A model generated the notes under the pieces. The model searched no databases, had not been told where the DNA came from, and saw nothing but the letters and a program-made list of their open reading frames with translations. From Flavobacteriaceae bacterium (lineage in GTDB: Bacteria > Bacteroidota > Bacteroidia > Flavobacteriales > Flavobacteriaceae), in assembly GCA_029243165.1 (NCBI GenBank), contig JAQWSN010000027.1, positions 62,001 through 126,000 of the forward strand: a stretch of DNA of 64,000 nt, given 5' to 3'. The translations under genes were made by a program, and so were the position numbers. Of this stretch, positions 37,001 to 45,534 are shown in pieces. Position 1 is the first letter of the stretch, and each line of letters starts with the position of its first letter.

Positions 37001-40000
37001 TTACCCTTTTGAAATTATCTTGATTTCATTATTGATGTAAACCAATTTTGACTTCACTTGCTTAAATCCCAATTGAATCAGTGCATTTCTATAACTTTCA
37101 ATTTGTTCTTCATCTTCAATTTTTGGGGTTCCTGTTTTGTAATCCAAAACCGTGGCGCTTCCGTCTGAAGTGATATTAATCCGATCTGGTCGTAAGATTG
37201 GTCCATTTGGAATTAGAATTTCACGCTCGCATAGGACCCTGTCAGTTCCCTCAAAATAGGTTTCCAATTCCGGATGGTTTATGATTTGATTGATCTCATG
37301 TTCCATAATGTTTTTGGTTCCCTCCGAAATTATTCCCAGTTGAAATTCTTCATCCATTACTTCTGAAAGTAAGTCCTTATGGGTTATTTTAGAAAGAAGA
37401 TCATGCATAAGCAATCCTTTTTCTTGTGCGCTTGAAACCTCATCTGAGTCTCTAGATAAGACAATTAAATGGTCCTTCCAATGATTGGATATTCCAACCT
37501 CTACTTCTAGTTTATCATTTTCATTTATTACTTTTTCAGCGGAAGACCTAGGAATAGCTGCTCCCATCTCGAAAGGCGTATTTTGATCTAAATCATGTCC
37601 TTGGCCAAGGACATACGAAGTAAATAAATCGGCATAAGTTTTAGCTTCGGTTACTTCTTTGGTTTCTTGAGTAATCACGTACAATTGATTTTTAGCTCGT
37701 GTCAAGGCTACATAGAGCACATTTAAGGCATCCAATTCTTTGGCAATTAGTTCTTGCTCATAAAGAGATTTTGCAGCCTCTCCGTAAAGTGGCATCTGAC
37801 TTGAAAAATTGAACCATCCCCACTGGATATTTTCTAGTGATGAATTTTGAAATGAATACCAAATCTTATCCTTTAAATTCGGATGTATCGGTGTGTCCAT
37901 AAAAGGCAAAATGACAACTGGAAACTCCAAACCTTTCGCCTGATGAATGGTCATAATACGAATAGCGTTCATGTTTTCAGGGGTTGCCAGTCTCAATTTT
38001 TCTGATTGGGTTTCCCAGTAAATCAAATAATCCGAAAGTGACGCCTTTTTTTGTTTTGAAAACTCAAAAACATCTTCTAAAAAGGTAACGATAAATGGGT
38101 CGTTAGCATTTAAAAATGGAAAAGAAGCAATAATGTAATCAACCGTTTCTATCAGAGAAAACCCAGTCCGTTTATTTGGGCAATAGCTCGATCCATACGT
38201 CCTGTTTAAATGTTCGAAAAACTCGGAGGAGGAACGATGAATTAGATCTTTAACAACTCTAAAATATTCTGTTTTTTGACCCTTGTGCCACTCCCAAAAT
38301 TGATCAAAAATAAGCTTATGCTCAACCCCACTATTAGGCCGTTTTAAGAGTTTTAACGCTGCAATAACAGATTGCACCTGGGAAGATTTTCCCACAGCCA
38401 ATGCGTCTGAAGAAAGAATTTTGTATCCTTGAGAAGTAAGTCCTTCCCCAATAGCCACTGACTGTATTTTTTTACGAACCAATACAGCGATCTCTTTTTG
38501 TTGGTAATTAAGGTTTATTGCCTTTTCGATGGCTTCTAGTGTTTCCTGAACATAAAGTGGTATTTTTTCTTCTTGTTTTCCCCCTTGGGCAATCGCTTTG
38601 ACTTGGACATAGCCTCCAGGATTCTTCAACTTTTGTTGGCTTCCGTCTCCATAAATTGATTGAACTTCAATACTAGACCCCATGTGAGTTAAATGAGAGA
38701 AAAAAGTGTTATTGAACATAACAATAGCTTCGTCAGACCGATAGTTTACATCCAGATTTTTTATAAAAGCCTCAACTTGAAAAGGTTTGGACTTTTTATT
38801 TAAAAGATTAATAAACTGGGCAATATCTCCACCACGCCATCGGTAAATGGCTTGTTTTGGATCACCAACCAAAACAAGTGATCCTTGATCCCCTGATAGT
38901 GATTCAGACTCTAGAGCATTCCCAATTAAAGGAATCAAGTTCGACCATTGCAAGGCTGAAGTGTCCTGAAATTCATCTAAGAAAAAATGTTGGTACCGTT
39001 CTCCAAGTCTGGAGTAGATGTAAGGTGCCTCTTCTGCTTGAACTAATGAGCTGATTTTATGATTAAACTCTCCTAAAAGCCGAATTTCTTTTTCAATTTG
39101 AAGAGTTTCAAGTCCCTGTTCAATCTGTTGGAATATCAATCTAGGAGTCCAATATCTTAATGTTTTTTTTAGCAGTAGGCTAAATCCAATTTGCTTTTTT
39201 AAGCTTAAGAAAAGAGAATAAAGTTTTGGTCTTATTCTATCAATTTGTTCTTTTATTGAGGTTTCAGTGTTTTTTTTATAAAGAGAACCTTCACCACTAA
39301 GCATTGCTTCAAGCTTATTTTTGTAAAGCTTTTCATAGGCTCCTTTAAGTACAAAATCTAGGTGTTTATGAAGTATTTGACGGATAAAATCATCAGGCTT
39401 TAAAGTGTGATCTTCTAGTAGTTCTGTAAAATCGTTAACTAGAGCTTTTACCTTTATTTCTGAATTTTTTAAAGCACTTTCTAATTGCGCTTGATCCGAT
39501 TTATGTGTCTTTCTATTTTTTTCTCTGAGGTCTGCTAAAGGGATTCTATCGTTTTCATTGAGCAGTAAAGAAGCAAATTCCTCTAAATCTGTTTGAACGT
39601 CCCAACTCATTCCCTGATTCACTTTGGAAAGACTCAATTCAAGCAATAAATGAGAAATGTATTCATCTTTACCTATTTGGTCAATTATAGATCGAACTAC
39701 TTGATCCAATATGCTTTTTGAGTCAAGTACCACTTCAAATCCTTGAGGCAATTCAAATTCTCTGGCAAAGGTTCTAACTATTCTGTGGGTAAACTTGTCT
39801 AAAGTAATTACATCAAAGCTTCCGTATTCAAAAATGATATTTCGAAGCATTTTTTCTGCCCTATGCATCAATTCTTTAGGATCTATTCCAAGATCTAAGG
39901 CTAAATTTTTTTGGAGTTGCGGATCTTTTGGAGTCCTATGGGAAAGATCCTGTAGCGATTTCAATATCCTTGCCTTCATTTCGTTTACTGCTTTGTTTGT

Positions 40001-40138
40001 AAAAGTGAGTGCTAGCATATGCCTGTAAGGCCTTGGCGTTTTTGACCCAAGAAGTGCTCTGAGATAATACAAGACTAAGGTGTACGTTTTCCCCGATCCC
40101 GCAGCAGCATTTATAATATGAAAATTGGAATGAGTCAT
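37001..40138 (-). CDS. addA: UvrD/Rep-type helicase-nuclease, AddA-like
   Basis: Superfamily 1 helicase of 1,045 residues with a C-terminal nuclease. Motif I is INAAAGSGKTYTL at the N terminus; motif II DEFQDTSALQW, motif III VGDPKQAIYRWRGGD, motif V IHQAKGLEFPVVILP and motif VI YVALTRAKNQLY are all present. The last ~90 residues contain a RecB-type nuclease core (RPDRINI, TVLDYKTGTPK). The ATG at 40138 (MTHSNFHIINAA) is chosen over a TTG 12 codons upstream because it puts motif I at the usual distance. It works with the AddB-like protein in break processing. Confidence 0.92.
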   Translation of the reverse strand: MTHSNFHIINAAAGSGKTYTLVLYYLRALLGSKTPRPYRHMLALTFTNKAVNEMKARILKSLQDLSHRTPKDPQLQKNLALDLGIDPKELMHRAEKMLRNIIFEYGSFDVITLDKFTHRIVRTFAREFELPQGFEVVLDSKSILDQVVRSIIDQIGKDEYISHLLLELSLSKVNQGMSWDVQTDLEEFASLLLNENDRIPLADLREKNRKTHKSDQAQLESALKNSEIKVKALVNDFTELLEDHTLKPDDFIRQILHKHLDFVLKGAYEKLYKNKLEAMLSGEGSLYKKNTETSIKEQIDRIRPKLYSLFLSLKKQIGFSLLLKKTLRYWTPRLIFQQIEQGLETLQIEKEIRLLGEFNHKISSLVQAEEAPYIYSRLGERYQHFFLDEFQDTSALQWSNLIPLIGNALESESLSGDQGSLVLVGDPKQAIYRWRGGDIAQFINLLNKKSKPFQVEAFIKNLDVNYRSDEAIVMFNNTFFSHLTHMGSSIEVQSIYGDGSQQKLKNPGGYVQVKAIAQGGKQEEKIPLYVQETLEAIEKAINLNYQQKEIAVLVRKKIQSVAIGEGLTSQGYKILSSDALAVGKSSQVQSVIAALKLLKRPNSGVEHKLIFDQFWEWHKGQKTEYFRVVKDLIHRSSSEFFEHLNRTYGSSYCPNKRTGFSLIETVDYIIASFPFLNANDPFIVTFLEDVFEFSKQKKASLSDYLIYWETQSEKLRLATPENMNAIRIMTIHQAKGLEFPVVILPFMDTPIHPNLKDKIWYSFQNSSLENIQWGWFNFSSQMPLYGEAAKSLYEQELIAKELDALNVLYVALTRAKNQLYVITQETKEVTEAKTYADLFTSYVLGQGHDLDQNTPFEMGAAIPRSSAEKVINENDKLEVEVGISNHWKDHLIVLSRDSDEVSSAQEKGLLMHDLLSKITHKDLLSEVMDEEFQLGIISEGTKNIMEHEINQIINHPELETYFEGTDRVLCEREILIPNGPILRPDRINITSDGSATVLDYKTGTPKIEDEEQIESYRNALIQLGFKQVKSKLVYINNEIKIISKG

Positions 40139-40205
40139 GACAGTAGATGGCTTATTAAAAGTAATGCTTTTCAAAACTTAGACTCGTATTCAGAAAAGAA
40201 ATTTT

Positions 40206-40213
40206 TAATTTTG
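40206..40213 (+). promoter_or_regulatory. -7 element of the sod promoter
   Basis: TAATTTTG fully matches the -7 consensus; the -33 position 19 bases upstream reads TCG (40184-40186), one mismatch from TTG. The predicted start near 40217 gives a 19-nt leader before the ATG at 40236. Confidence 0.45.
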
Positions 40214-40235
40214 CATAAATCTTAAAATAAAAATT

Positions 40236-40844
40236 ATGGCTTTTGAATTACCCGCTCTATCATACAACTACGATGCCCTAGAGCCACACATTGATGCACG
40301 AACTATGGAAATTCACCATGGCAAACATCACAACGGTTACACAACCAAACTCAATGCTGCTATTGCAGACACTCCTCTAGCTGATCAGTCTATTGAAGAT
40401 ATTTTGACTAATCTTGATATGAACAATAAAGCTGTGAGAAACAACGGTGGTGGATTTTTTAATCACTGCCTTTTTTGGGAAATGATGTCTCCCAACGGAG
40501 GCGGATTACCAACAGGAAAATTGGCTGCTGCTATTGATGGTGAATTTGGTGGTTTTGAAGAATTCAAAACTGCTTTTGCAAATGCAGCAGCAACTCAATT
40601 TGGGTCTGGATGGGCATGGCTTTGTGCTCAAAAAGACGGAAGTGTTAAAGTCTGTGCAACTGCAAATCAGGATAATCCACTAATGCCTGGAATTGGGTGT
40701 GGTGGAACTCCAATTTTAGGTATTGATGTTTGGGAACATGCATATTACCTAAATTATCAAAACCGTCGTCCAGATTATATTAATGCTTTTTTTAATGTAA
40801 TTGATTGGAATAAAGTAGGCTCTCTTTTCGAAAAAGAAATTTAG
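40236..40844 (+). CDS. sodA: Superoxide dismutase (Mn/Fe family)
   Basis: A 202-residue cytoplasmic enzyme that dismutates superoxide. Metal ligands appear in order: H27 in [12 protein letters not shown], the His of GFFNHCLFW, and Asp and His in [20 protein letters not shown]. The glutamine in [10 protein letters not shown] is placed as in manganese or cambialistic enzymes, so the metal is probably Mn, though sequence alone cannot exclude Fe. There is no signal peptide. It is a single-gene unit ended by the hairpin at 40859-40886. Confidence 0.96.
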   Translation: MAFELPALSYNYDALEPHIDARTMEIHHGKHHNGYTTKLNAAIADTPLADQSIEDILTNLDMNNKAVRNNGGGFFNHCLFWEMMSPNGGGLPTGKLAAAIDGEFGGFEEFKTAFANAAATQFGSGWAWLCAQKDGSVKVCATANQDNPLMPGIGCGGTPILGIDVWEHAYYLNYQNRRPDYINAFFNVIDWNKVGSLFEKEI

Positions 40845-40858
40845 AATAAGTGTAAAAT

Positions 40859-40886
40859 AAAAGGGAGGAATAAATTCCTCCCTTTT
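40859..40886. terminator. Bidirectional intrinsic terminator, first copy
   Basis: A perfect 12-bp stem (AAAAGGGAGGAA with TTCCTCCCTTTT) around the loop TAAA, starting 14 bases after the sod stop. A on one side and T on the other let it work in both directions. It could end sod on the plus strand and the small-RNA candidate on the minus strand. Confidence 0.8.
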
Positions 40887-40929
40887 GCCCCAAATCTTAC
40901 CATGAACTTAACCTACTTATGTTCTGGTT
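40859..40929 (-). ncRNA. Candidate 71-nt structured small RNA, copy 1
   Basis: On the minus strand a -7-like box TACATTTA (40940-40933) is followed four bases later by a hairpin (ACCAGAAC, 13-base loop, GTTC-A-TGGT with one bulge; 40928-40899). Twelve linker bases follow, then the 12-bp terminator stem (40886-40859). The 42-base block 40887-40928 is identical to copy 2. The layout is that of a short RNA ending in its own terminator, but no TTG lies at the right distance (nearest gives a 22-base spacer). I do not recognise the sequence. Confidence 0.4.
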
Positions 40930-41026
40930 TTGTAAATGTATCTTTACTGGTGAAGGCTTAACCAATTCATCGTTTAAAAGTCATTTTTTTGGATAATGCG
41001 TTTAGGGATGGAACTGTTGTAAAAAT

Positions 41027-41054
41027 AAAAAGGAGGAATAAATTCCTCCTTTTT
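41027..41054. terminator. Bidirectional intrinsic terminator, second copy
   Basis: Perfect 12-bp stem (AAAAAGGAGGAA with TTCCTCCTTTTT) around the loop TAAA. Compared with the first copy one G-C pair is replaced by A-T, so both arms changed together and pairing is kept. It could terminate purF transcription on the minus strand. Confidence 0.75.
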
Positions 41055-41097
41055 GCCCCAAATCTTACCATGAACTTAACCTACTTATGTTCTGGTG
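41027..41097 (-). ncRNA. Candidate 71-nt structured small RNA, copy 2
   Basis: Same architecture as copy 1: -7-like box CATATTTG (41108-41101) on the minus strand, four bases, the bulged hairpin (41096-41067), the 12-base linker and the terminator stem (41054-41027). The -7-like box lies at exactly the same distance from the hairpin in both copies although the bases between the units have diverged. Alternatively the element is just part of the purF 3' untranslated region. Confidence 0.4.
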
Positions 41098-41170
41098 ATT
41101 CAAATATGGACTAACTTAACTTCTGAAATGAATTAATTCGTTTAAATGCTATTTTTATGGGTAAAGTGTT

Positions 41171-43069
41171 TTAATACGCTCTCTTGTTGTTCTTTTCAAC
41201 AAAATTGACAAAAGCTTGGTTAACTACTCTACACCCTCCGGGGGTAGGATAATCTCCTGTAAAGTACCAATCTCCTAAGTTTTTGGGACAAGCTTCATGC
41301 AGTCCATCAACGGTCTGAAAAATTACTTCAACCTCAGCTCGAATACTATCATTCTTAAGAAGTTCTGAAATCTTACTCGATATTTGTTCGTTTGAGTACG
41401 GAGCATAAATCGATTTAACAAAGTTTGGTGGGGCTGATTCTTTTTCGTCTAGACTCTGTTTGCATTTTTTGTAAACAGAATGAATCACTTTTTCATAATT
41501 TCCGTCTTCTTCAAGTAATGCAAGTGCGGCTCTAAAAGCAATGAACTCCTCCAGCTTTGCCATGTCAATACCATAACAATCAGGATAACGAATTTGTGGG
41601 GCACTAGATACTACCACTATTTTTTTTGGACCTAAACGATCCAACATACGTAAAATACTTTTTTGTAAAGTGGTCCCTCGGACGATACTATCATCTATGA
41701 TAACCAAATTATCTGATGGCTTTACCACCCCATAGGTGATGTCATAAACATGAGCCACTAGATCATCCCGATCACTATCCTCAGTAATAAAGGTTCTAAG
41801 TTTAGCGTCTTTAATTGCAATTTTTTCAATCCGTGGTTTAAGTGATAGCAGTTTTGATAGTGCCTCACTATCGGGTTGACTTGATTTGAAAAGTTCTTCG
41901 TGCAGGGTTTTGCGTACATGATCTTGAACAGCGCCAATAAGTCCATAAAATGATGTTTCTGCTGTATTGGGGATAAATGAAAAAACACTGTTTTCTAAGT
42001 CACCACCAATGGCAGTATGCACTAATGGGAAAAGTGCTTTCCCTAAATTCTTACGTTCTTGATAAATTTCTGCGTCCCCCCCTCTGGAAAAGTAAATTCG
42101 TTCAAAGGAACACGCTTTCTTTTCTTGTGGTTCAATGATTTTTTTTATGGAAGTACCTCCCACTTTTTTTGTAATTAAGGCGTGACCTGGCTCGAGTTCT
42201 TCAACCTTATCATAGTCTACATTAAATACGGTTTGAATTACAGGGCGTTCGGAAGCTACAACTACAATTTCATCGTCAGAATAATAATAAACGGGTCTTA
42301 TTCCTACAGGATCTCTCAAAACAAACGAATCTCCATGTCCTAATAATCCTGCCATAGCGTACCCTCCATCCCAATTTTTTGAAGCTTTGCGGAGAATTTT
42401 AGACAGCTTGAGTCGTTCCGCAATTAATGGAGATGCTTCCTTTTTTGTGTAGCCTTCTTTTCGCAGTTTTTTGTAGATTTTGGCTACGGCGTCATCTAGG
42501 AAGTGGCCGATCTTTTCCATTACAGTAATGGTGTCCGCTTTTTCTTTTGGATGCTGACCGAGATCGACCAAATTTTCAAAAAGCTCATTAACATTGGTTA
42601 GGTTAAAATTCCCAGCCACTATCAAATTTCGATGCATCCAATTGTTTTGCCTTAAAAATGGGTGTACGCTTTCAATATTATTCTTTCCAAAGGTTCCATA
42701 CCGCACATGTCCCAACATCAATTCCCCTACATAGGGAATTTTATTTTTAACTTCTTGAGAGTCAGAAAGGATTTCGGGATTACTCTTTATCTCCTTTTGA
42801 ATCCGAGTATTGATGGTTTTAAATATTTTTTGAATGGGTTGTTGTTCCGCAGAACGCACTCTACTGATGTAACGCTGACCCGGTTTCATGTCGTATTTGA
42901 TACTGGCAAATCCTGCACCATCTTGACCTCGATTGTGTTGTTTCTCCATCAACAAATACATTTTATTAATCCCATAAAACGTACTCCCGTATTTTTCTTT
43001 GTAAAAGGATAACGGTTTTTTTAGTTGTAGAAGGGCAATTCCACATTCGTGCTTGATCGCATCACTCAT
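41171..43069 (-). CDS. purF: Amidophosphoribosyltransferase
   Basis: First committed enzyme of purine synthesis, making phosphoribosylamine from PRPP and glutamine. The catalytic nucleophile is probably C9, exposed after removal of an 8-residue propeptide (MSDAIKHE-CGIALL). Glutaminase motifs follow (NRGQDGAGFA, LGHVRYGTFG). The PRPP-binding loop is VIIDDSIVRGTTLQKS. At 632 residues it is about 120 longer than the Escherichia coli enzyme, with extra helical segments in the first half, as I recall for Bacteroidota forms. It is the last gene of a minus-strand purN-rnhA-pfkB-purF group, 7 bases after pfkB. Confidence 0.93.
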   Translation of the reverse strand: MSDAIKHECGIALLQLKKPLSFYKEKYGSTFYGINKMYLLMEKQHNRGQDGAGFASIKYDMKPGQRYISRVRSAEQQPIQKIFKTINTRIQKEIKSNPEILSDSQEVKNKIPYVGELMLGHVRYGTFGKNNIESVHPFLRQNNWMHRNLIVAGNFNLTNVNELFENLVDLGQHPKEKADTITVMEKIGHFLDDAVAKIYKKLRKEGYTKKEASPLIAERLKLSKILRKASKNWDGGYAMAGLLGHGDSFVLRDPVGIRPVYYYSDDEIVVVASERPVIQTVFNVDYDKVEELEPGHALITKKVGGTSIKKIIEPQEKKACSFERIYFSRGGDAEIYQERKNLGKALFPLVHTAIGGDLENSVFSFIPNTAETSFYGLIGAVQDHVRKTLHEELFKSSQPDSEALSKLLSLKPRIEKIAIKDAKLRTFITEDSDRDDLVAHVYDITYGVVKPSDNLVIIDDSIVRGTTLQKSILRMLDRLGPKKIVVVSSAPQIRYPDCYGIDMAKLEEFIAFRAALALLEEDGNYEKVIHSVYKKCKQSLDEKESAPPNFVKSIYAPYSNEQISSKISELLKNDSIRAEVEVIFQTVDGLHEACPKNLGDWYFTGDYPTPGGCRVVNQAFVNFVEKNNKRAY

Positions 43070-43076
43070 CAGATAC

Positions 43077-44006
43077 TCATGTTATTTCGATTTCAAATTC
43101 GGTTAGTGATTTAAAGGCTTGGATTCTTTGTGCTAATTGAACAAAGGTCATTTTTTCTAGAGCTTTAGTGCCAAATTCCTGAACAGTAAATGAAGCTAAA
43201 GCAGATCCTACAATAACTGCTGTTTTCATGTCATCAAAAGTAATTTTCCCCCGCTGGACTAAGTAAGCAGTAAAACCGCCAATAAAACTATCGCCAGCTC
43301 CTGTTGGGTCAAACACCTCTTCTAAAGGCAAGCCAGGCGCACAGAAAATATCATCTCCATTGAACAATAAGGCACCGTGTTCTCCTTTTTTAATAACAAC
43401 ATATTGAGGTCCCATAGCATGCAATTCTTTGGCGGCTTCAACCAAGGAATGTTTTTGAGTGATTTGTCTTGCTTCTTCATCGTTTATTGAAATTACATCG
43501 ACCTTTGCTATGAGTTCATCCAGTTTTTCTCTGTAACTCTCAATCCAAAAATTCATGGTATCCATAACAACTAAATCTGGTTTTTGAGTCATTTGACTCA
43601 ACACTTCCAGCTGGAGATTGGGATCTAGATTACCCAATAGGACCACACTTGCATCTTTAAAATCTTCAGGAACTTTGGGCTTGAATTTTGTAAGTACGTT
43701 AAGCTGCGTATCAATTGTTGTACGAGTGTTTAAATCGTTGTGGTATTTCCCACTCCAAAAGAATGTTTTTTCTCCCTCAAGTTGTTCAACACCTTCTAGG
43801 TCAAGTTTTTTGGACTTCAACAAGTCTAGGTGTTGGGTCTCAAAGTCAGACCCAATGATAGATAACAATCCGCATTGTGTTTTAAAGTGTGATGCTGCAA
43901 GACCAATGTAAGTGGCGCAACCCCCTAGAATTTTTCCTGTTTTCCCGAAAGGGGTTTCAATAGCGTCATAAGCAATAGTACCTAAGACTAAAAGTTTATT
44001 GTTCAT
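43077..44006 (-). CDS. PfkB family carbohydrate kinase
   Basis: A 309-residue ribokinase-fold sugar or nucleoside kinase. The N terminus has LGTIAYDAIETPFG and GGCATYIGLAAS; the C-terminal signature FDPTGAGDSFIGGF contains the catalytic aspartate and anion hole. The substrate is not evident. Its position between rnhA and purF in a purine-linked operon makes a nucleoside or ribose-type substrate plausible, but this is inference. Confidence 0.93.
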   Translation of the reverse strand: MNNKLLVLGTIAYDAIETPFGKTGKILGGCATYIGLAASHFKTQCGLLSIIGSDFETQHLDLLKSKKLDLEGVEQLEGEKTFFWSGKYHNDLNTRTTIDTQLNVLTKFKPKVPEDFKDASVVLLGNLDPNLQLEVLSQMTQKPDLVVMDTMNFWIESYREKLDELIAKVDVISINDEEARQITQKHSLVEAAKELHAMGPQYVVIKKGEHGALLFNGDDIFCAPGLPLEEVFDPTGAGDSFIGGFTAYLVQRGKITFDDMKTAVIVGSALASFTVQEFGTKALEKMTFVQLAQRIQAFKSLTEFEIEIT

Positions 44007-44078
44007 ATTACAAAAGTAAAAAACTCTTGAAGCCTATCGAGTTAAATTTTAAACAATTATCAAGCAAAAGTAAACAAC

Positions 44079-44570
44079 CTAAGAAGCCCTGCCATTTTGT
44101 TTTTCTATTTGTTCAAAAAAAGTATCCGAAATCAAATTTTTACTTTTTGCGGCTTGAACTGCCAATTGATCGCACCGCTCGTTTTGCGGATGCATATTGT
44201 GTCCTTTAATCCACTGAAAATGAATTTTATGTTTTCTGTACACTATTAAAAATCGTTTCCAAAGGTCAACGTTTTTCTTGTCTTTAAAGTTTTTTTTCTC
44301 CCAACCAAAAAGCCATTTCTTCTCAACGGCATCCACCACGTATTTGGAATCAGAATACACCACAATTTCCAAAGGAATTTTTTTGAGTTTTTCTAGCCCT
44401 ACAATCACCGCCAACAATTCCATTCGATTGTTTGTAGTTCGGACAAATCCCTGTGAAAATTCTTTGACATAGGACATCCCCGCCCACTCTAGTATTAATC
44501 CATAACCTCCGGGGCCTGGATTCCCAAGTGACGATCCGTCCGTGTAGAGGTAAACTGTTTTAGACTTCAT
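44079..44570 (-). CDS. rnhA: Ribonuclease HI
   Basis: Degrades RNA in RNA-DNA hybrids. It has 163 residues, close to the usual ~155. The four acidic catalytic residues are seen as YTDGSSLGNPG (D11), NNRMELLAV (E), VYSDSKYV (D) and ERCDQLA (D). The basic-protrusion tryptophan region KKWLFGWEKKNFKDKKN and WIKGHNMHPQNE are intact. Its start lies inside the end of purN (11-base overlap), consistent with one transcript. Confidence 0.95.
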   Translation of the reverse strand: MKSKTVYLYTDGSSLGNPGPGGYGLILEWAGMSYVKEFSQGFVRTTNNRMELLAVIVGLEKLKKIPLEIVVYSDSKYVVDAVEKKWLFGWEKKNFKDKKNVDLWKRFLIVYRKHKIHFQWIKGHNMHPQNERCDQLAVQAAKSKNLISDTFFEQIEKQNGRAS

Positions 44571-45141
44571 TGGACTCCTTTTTTAAAAGCTGATCAATTA
44601 CTGAAGGGAAATGACGATGTTCCAACGTATGTACTTTTTTTGCAATATCCTCTACCCTATCCTCATCCGTTAGTTGAACTTCTTCTTGAAAAATAATAGC
44701 TCCCTCATCATAAGCTTCGTTTACATAGTGTATGGTAATCCCTGTAACTCTTTCCCCATTGGCTTTCACTGCTTTATGTACGTGATGACCGTACATACCT
44801 TTACCTCCGTACTTAGGAAGGAGTGCAGGATGAATGTTAATTATTTTGTTTGGAAAAGTATTTACCCAATCGTTCCCTATCTTCCATAAAAACCCAGCCA
44901 AAACAATTAGATCTGGTTTTAAATCAATGACCTTTTTTAACAAACCTCCTTCAGTAAAGTCAGCTTTATTAAACACTTCTGCCTTCAAACCAAACTGCTT
45001 GACACGTTGAATCACCCCTGCATTTAAATTATTTGTTAAGACCGCTACCACGGTTACTGATAGGTCTTGTTCAAAAAAGCGGCAGATTTCCTCTACATTT
45101 GATCCGTTACCCGAAGCAAACAATATTATTCTTTTTGTCAT
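44560..45141 (-). CDS. purN: Phosphoribosylglycinamide formyltransferase
   Basis: Transfers a formyl group from 10-formyl-tetrahydrofolate to GAR in purine synthesis. It has 193 residues from the ATG at 45141 (MTKRIILFASGNGSNVEEI); the longer form starting at a GTG is less likely. Family motifs are IINIHPALLPKYGGKGMYG and GITIHYVNEAYDEGAIIFQ, with the catalytic Asn-His-Asp set in place. It is the first gene of the purN-rnhA-pfkB-purF group and divergent from acpP. Confidence 0.95.
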   Translation of the reverse strand: MTKRIILFASGNGSNVEEICRFFEQDLSVTVVAVLTNNLNAGVIQRVKQFGLKAEVFNKADFTEGGLLKKVIDLKPDLIVLAGFLWKIGNDWVNTFPNKIINIHPALLPKYGGKGMYGHHVHKAVKANGERVTGITIHYVNEAYDEGAIIFQEEVQLTDEDRVEDIAKKVHTLEHRHFPSVIDQLLKKESNEV

Positions 45142-45234
45142 TAAAAATGAGTTAATACGCAGTAAATATAACACAATACGACACCATGTACTGCTATGAA
45201 ATAAAATTGAGACTGAATATTCAACATCAATTTA

Positions 45235-45263
45235 TTGTAATCTTTCAAAGTTTTATATTTTTG
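45235..45263 (+). promoter_or_regulatory. Promoter of the acpP operon
   Basis: TTG (45235-45237), 18 bases, then TATTTTTG (45256-45263) matches the Bacteroidota consensus apart from a spacer one base short. Transcription would start near 45267, giving a 25-nt leader before acpP at 45292. Confidence 0.65.
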
Positions 45264-45291
45264 CTAAAGATAAATTTAACTAAACTAAATC

Positions 45292-45525
45292 ATGTCAGAC
45301 ATTTCCTCAAGAGTAAAAGCCATCATAGTAGACAAACTAGGTGTTGATGAAAACGAAGTTGTAGCAGAAGCAAGCTTTACAAACGACTTAGGAGCGGACT
45401 CATTAGATACCGTGGAATTGATCATGGAGTTCGAGAAAGAATTTGATATTCAAATTCCAGATGACCAAGCAGAGAACATTGCAACGGTTGGTCAAGCGAT
45501 TCAATTTATTGAACAAGCTGACTAA
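45292..45525 (+). CDS. acpP: Acyl carrier protein
   Basis: A 77-residue acidic carrier of fatty acyl chains. The 4'-phosphopantetheine attachment site is S37 in [16 protein letters not shown]. Length and helix pattern are normal. It is the first gene of acpP-fabF-rnc and sits 9 bases before fabF, with its own promoter upstream. Confidence 0.98.
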   Translation: MSDISSRVKAIIVDKLGVDENEVVAEASFTNDLGADSLDTVELIMEFEKEFDIQIPDDQAENIATVGQAIQFIEQAD

Positions 45526-45534
45526 TTAAGACTT

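Larger units (their letters stand above)
40859..41168. repeat. Tandem direct duplication of a 168-bp unit between sod and purF
   Basis: Two units begin at 40859 and 41027, a period of 168. Each has a terminator-type hairpin, an identical 42-base block (40887-40928 and 41055-41096), a 41-base diverged spacer of equal length, then TCGTTTAAA (40970-40978 and 41138-41146) and about 22 further bases of partial similarity. It fills the whole gap between the convergent genes; no coding frame is present. Confidence 0.85.

Noticed and set aside
45142-45234. Purine riboswitch or PurR box upstream of purN
   Set aside because: No conserved aptamer-like pairing or palindrome was visible; only a near-consensus TATATTTA box.
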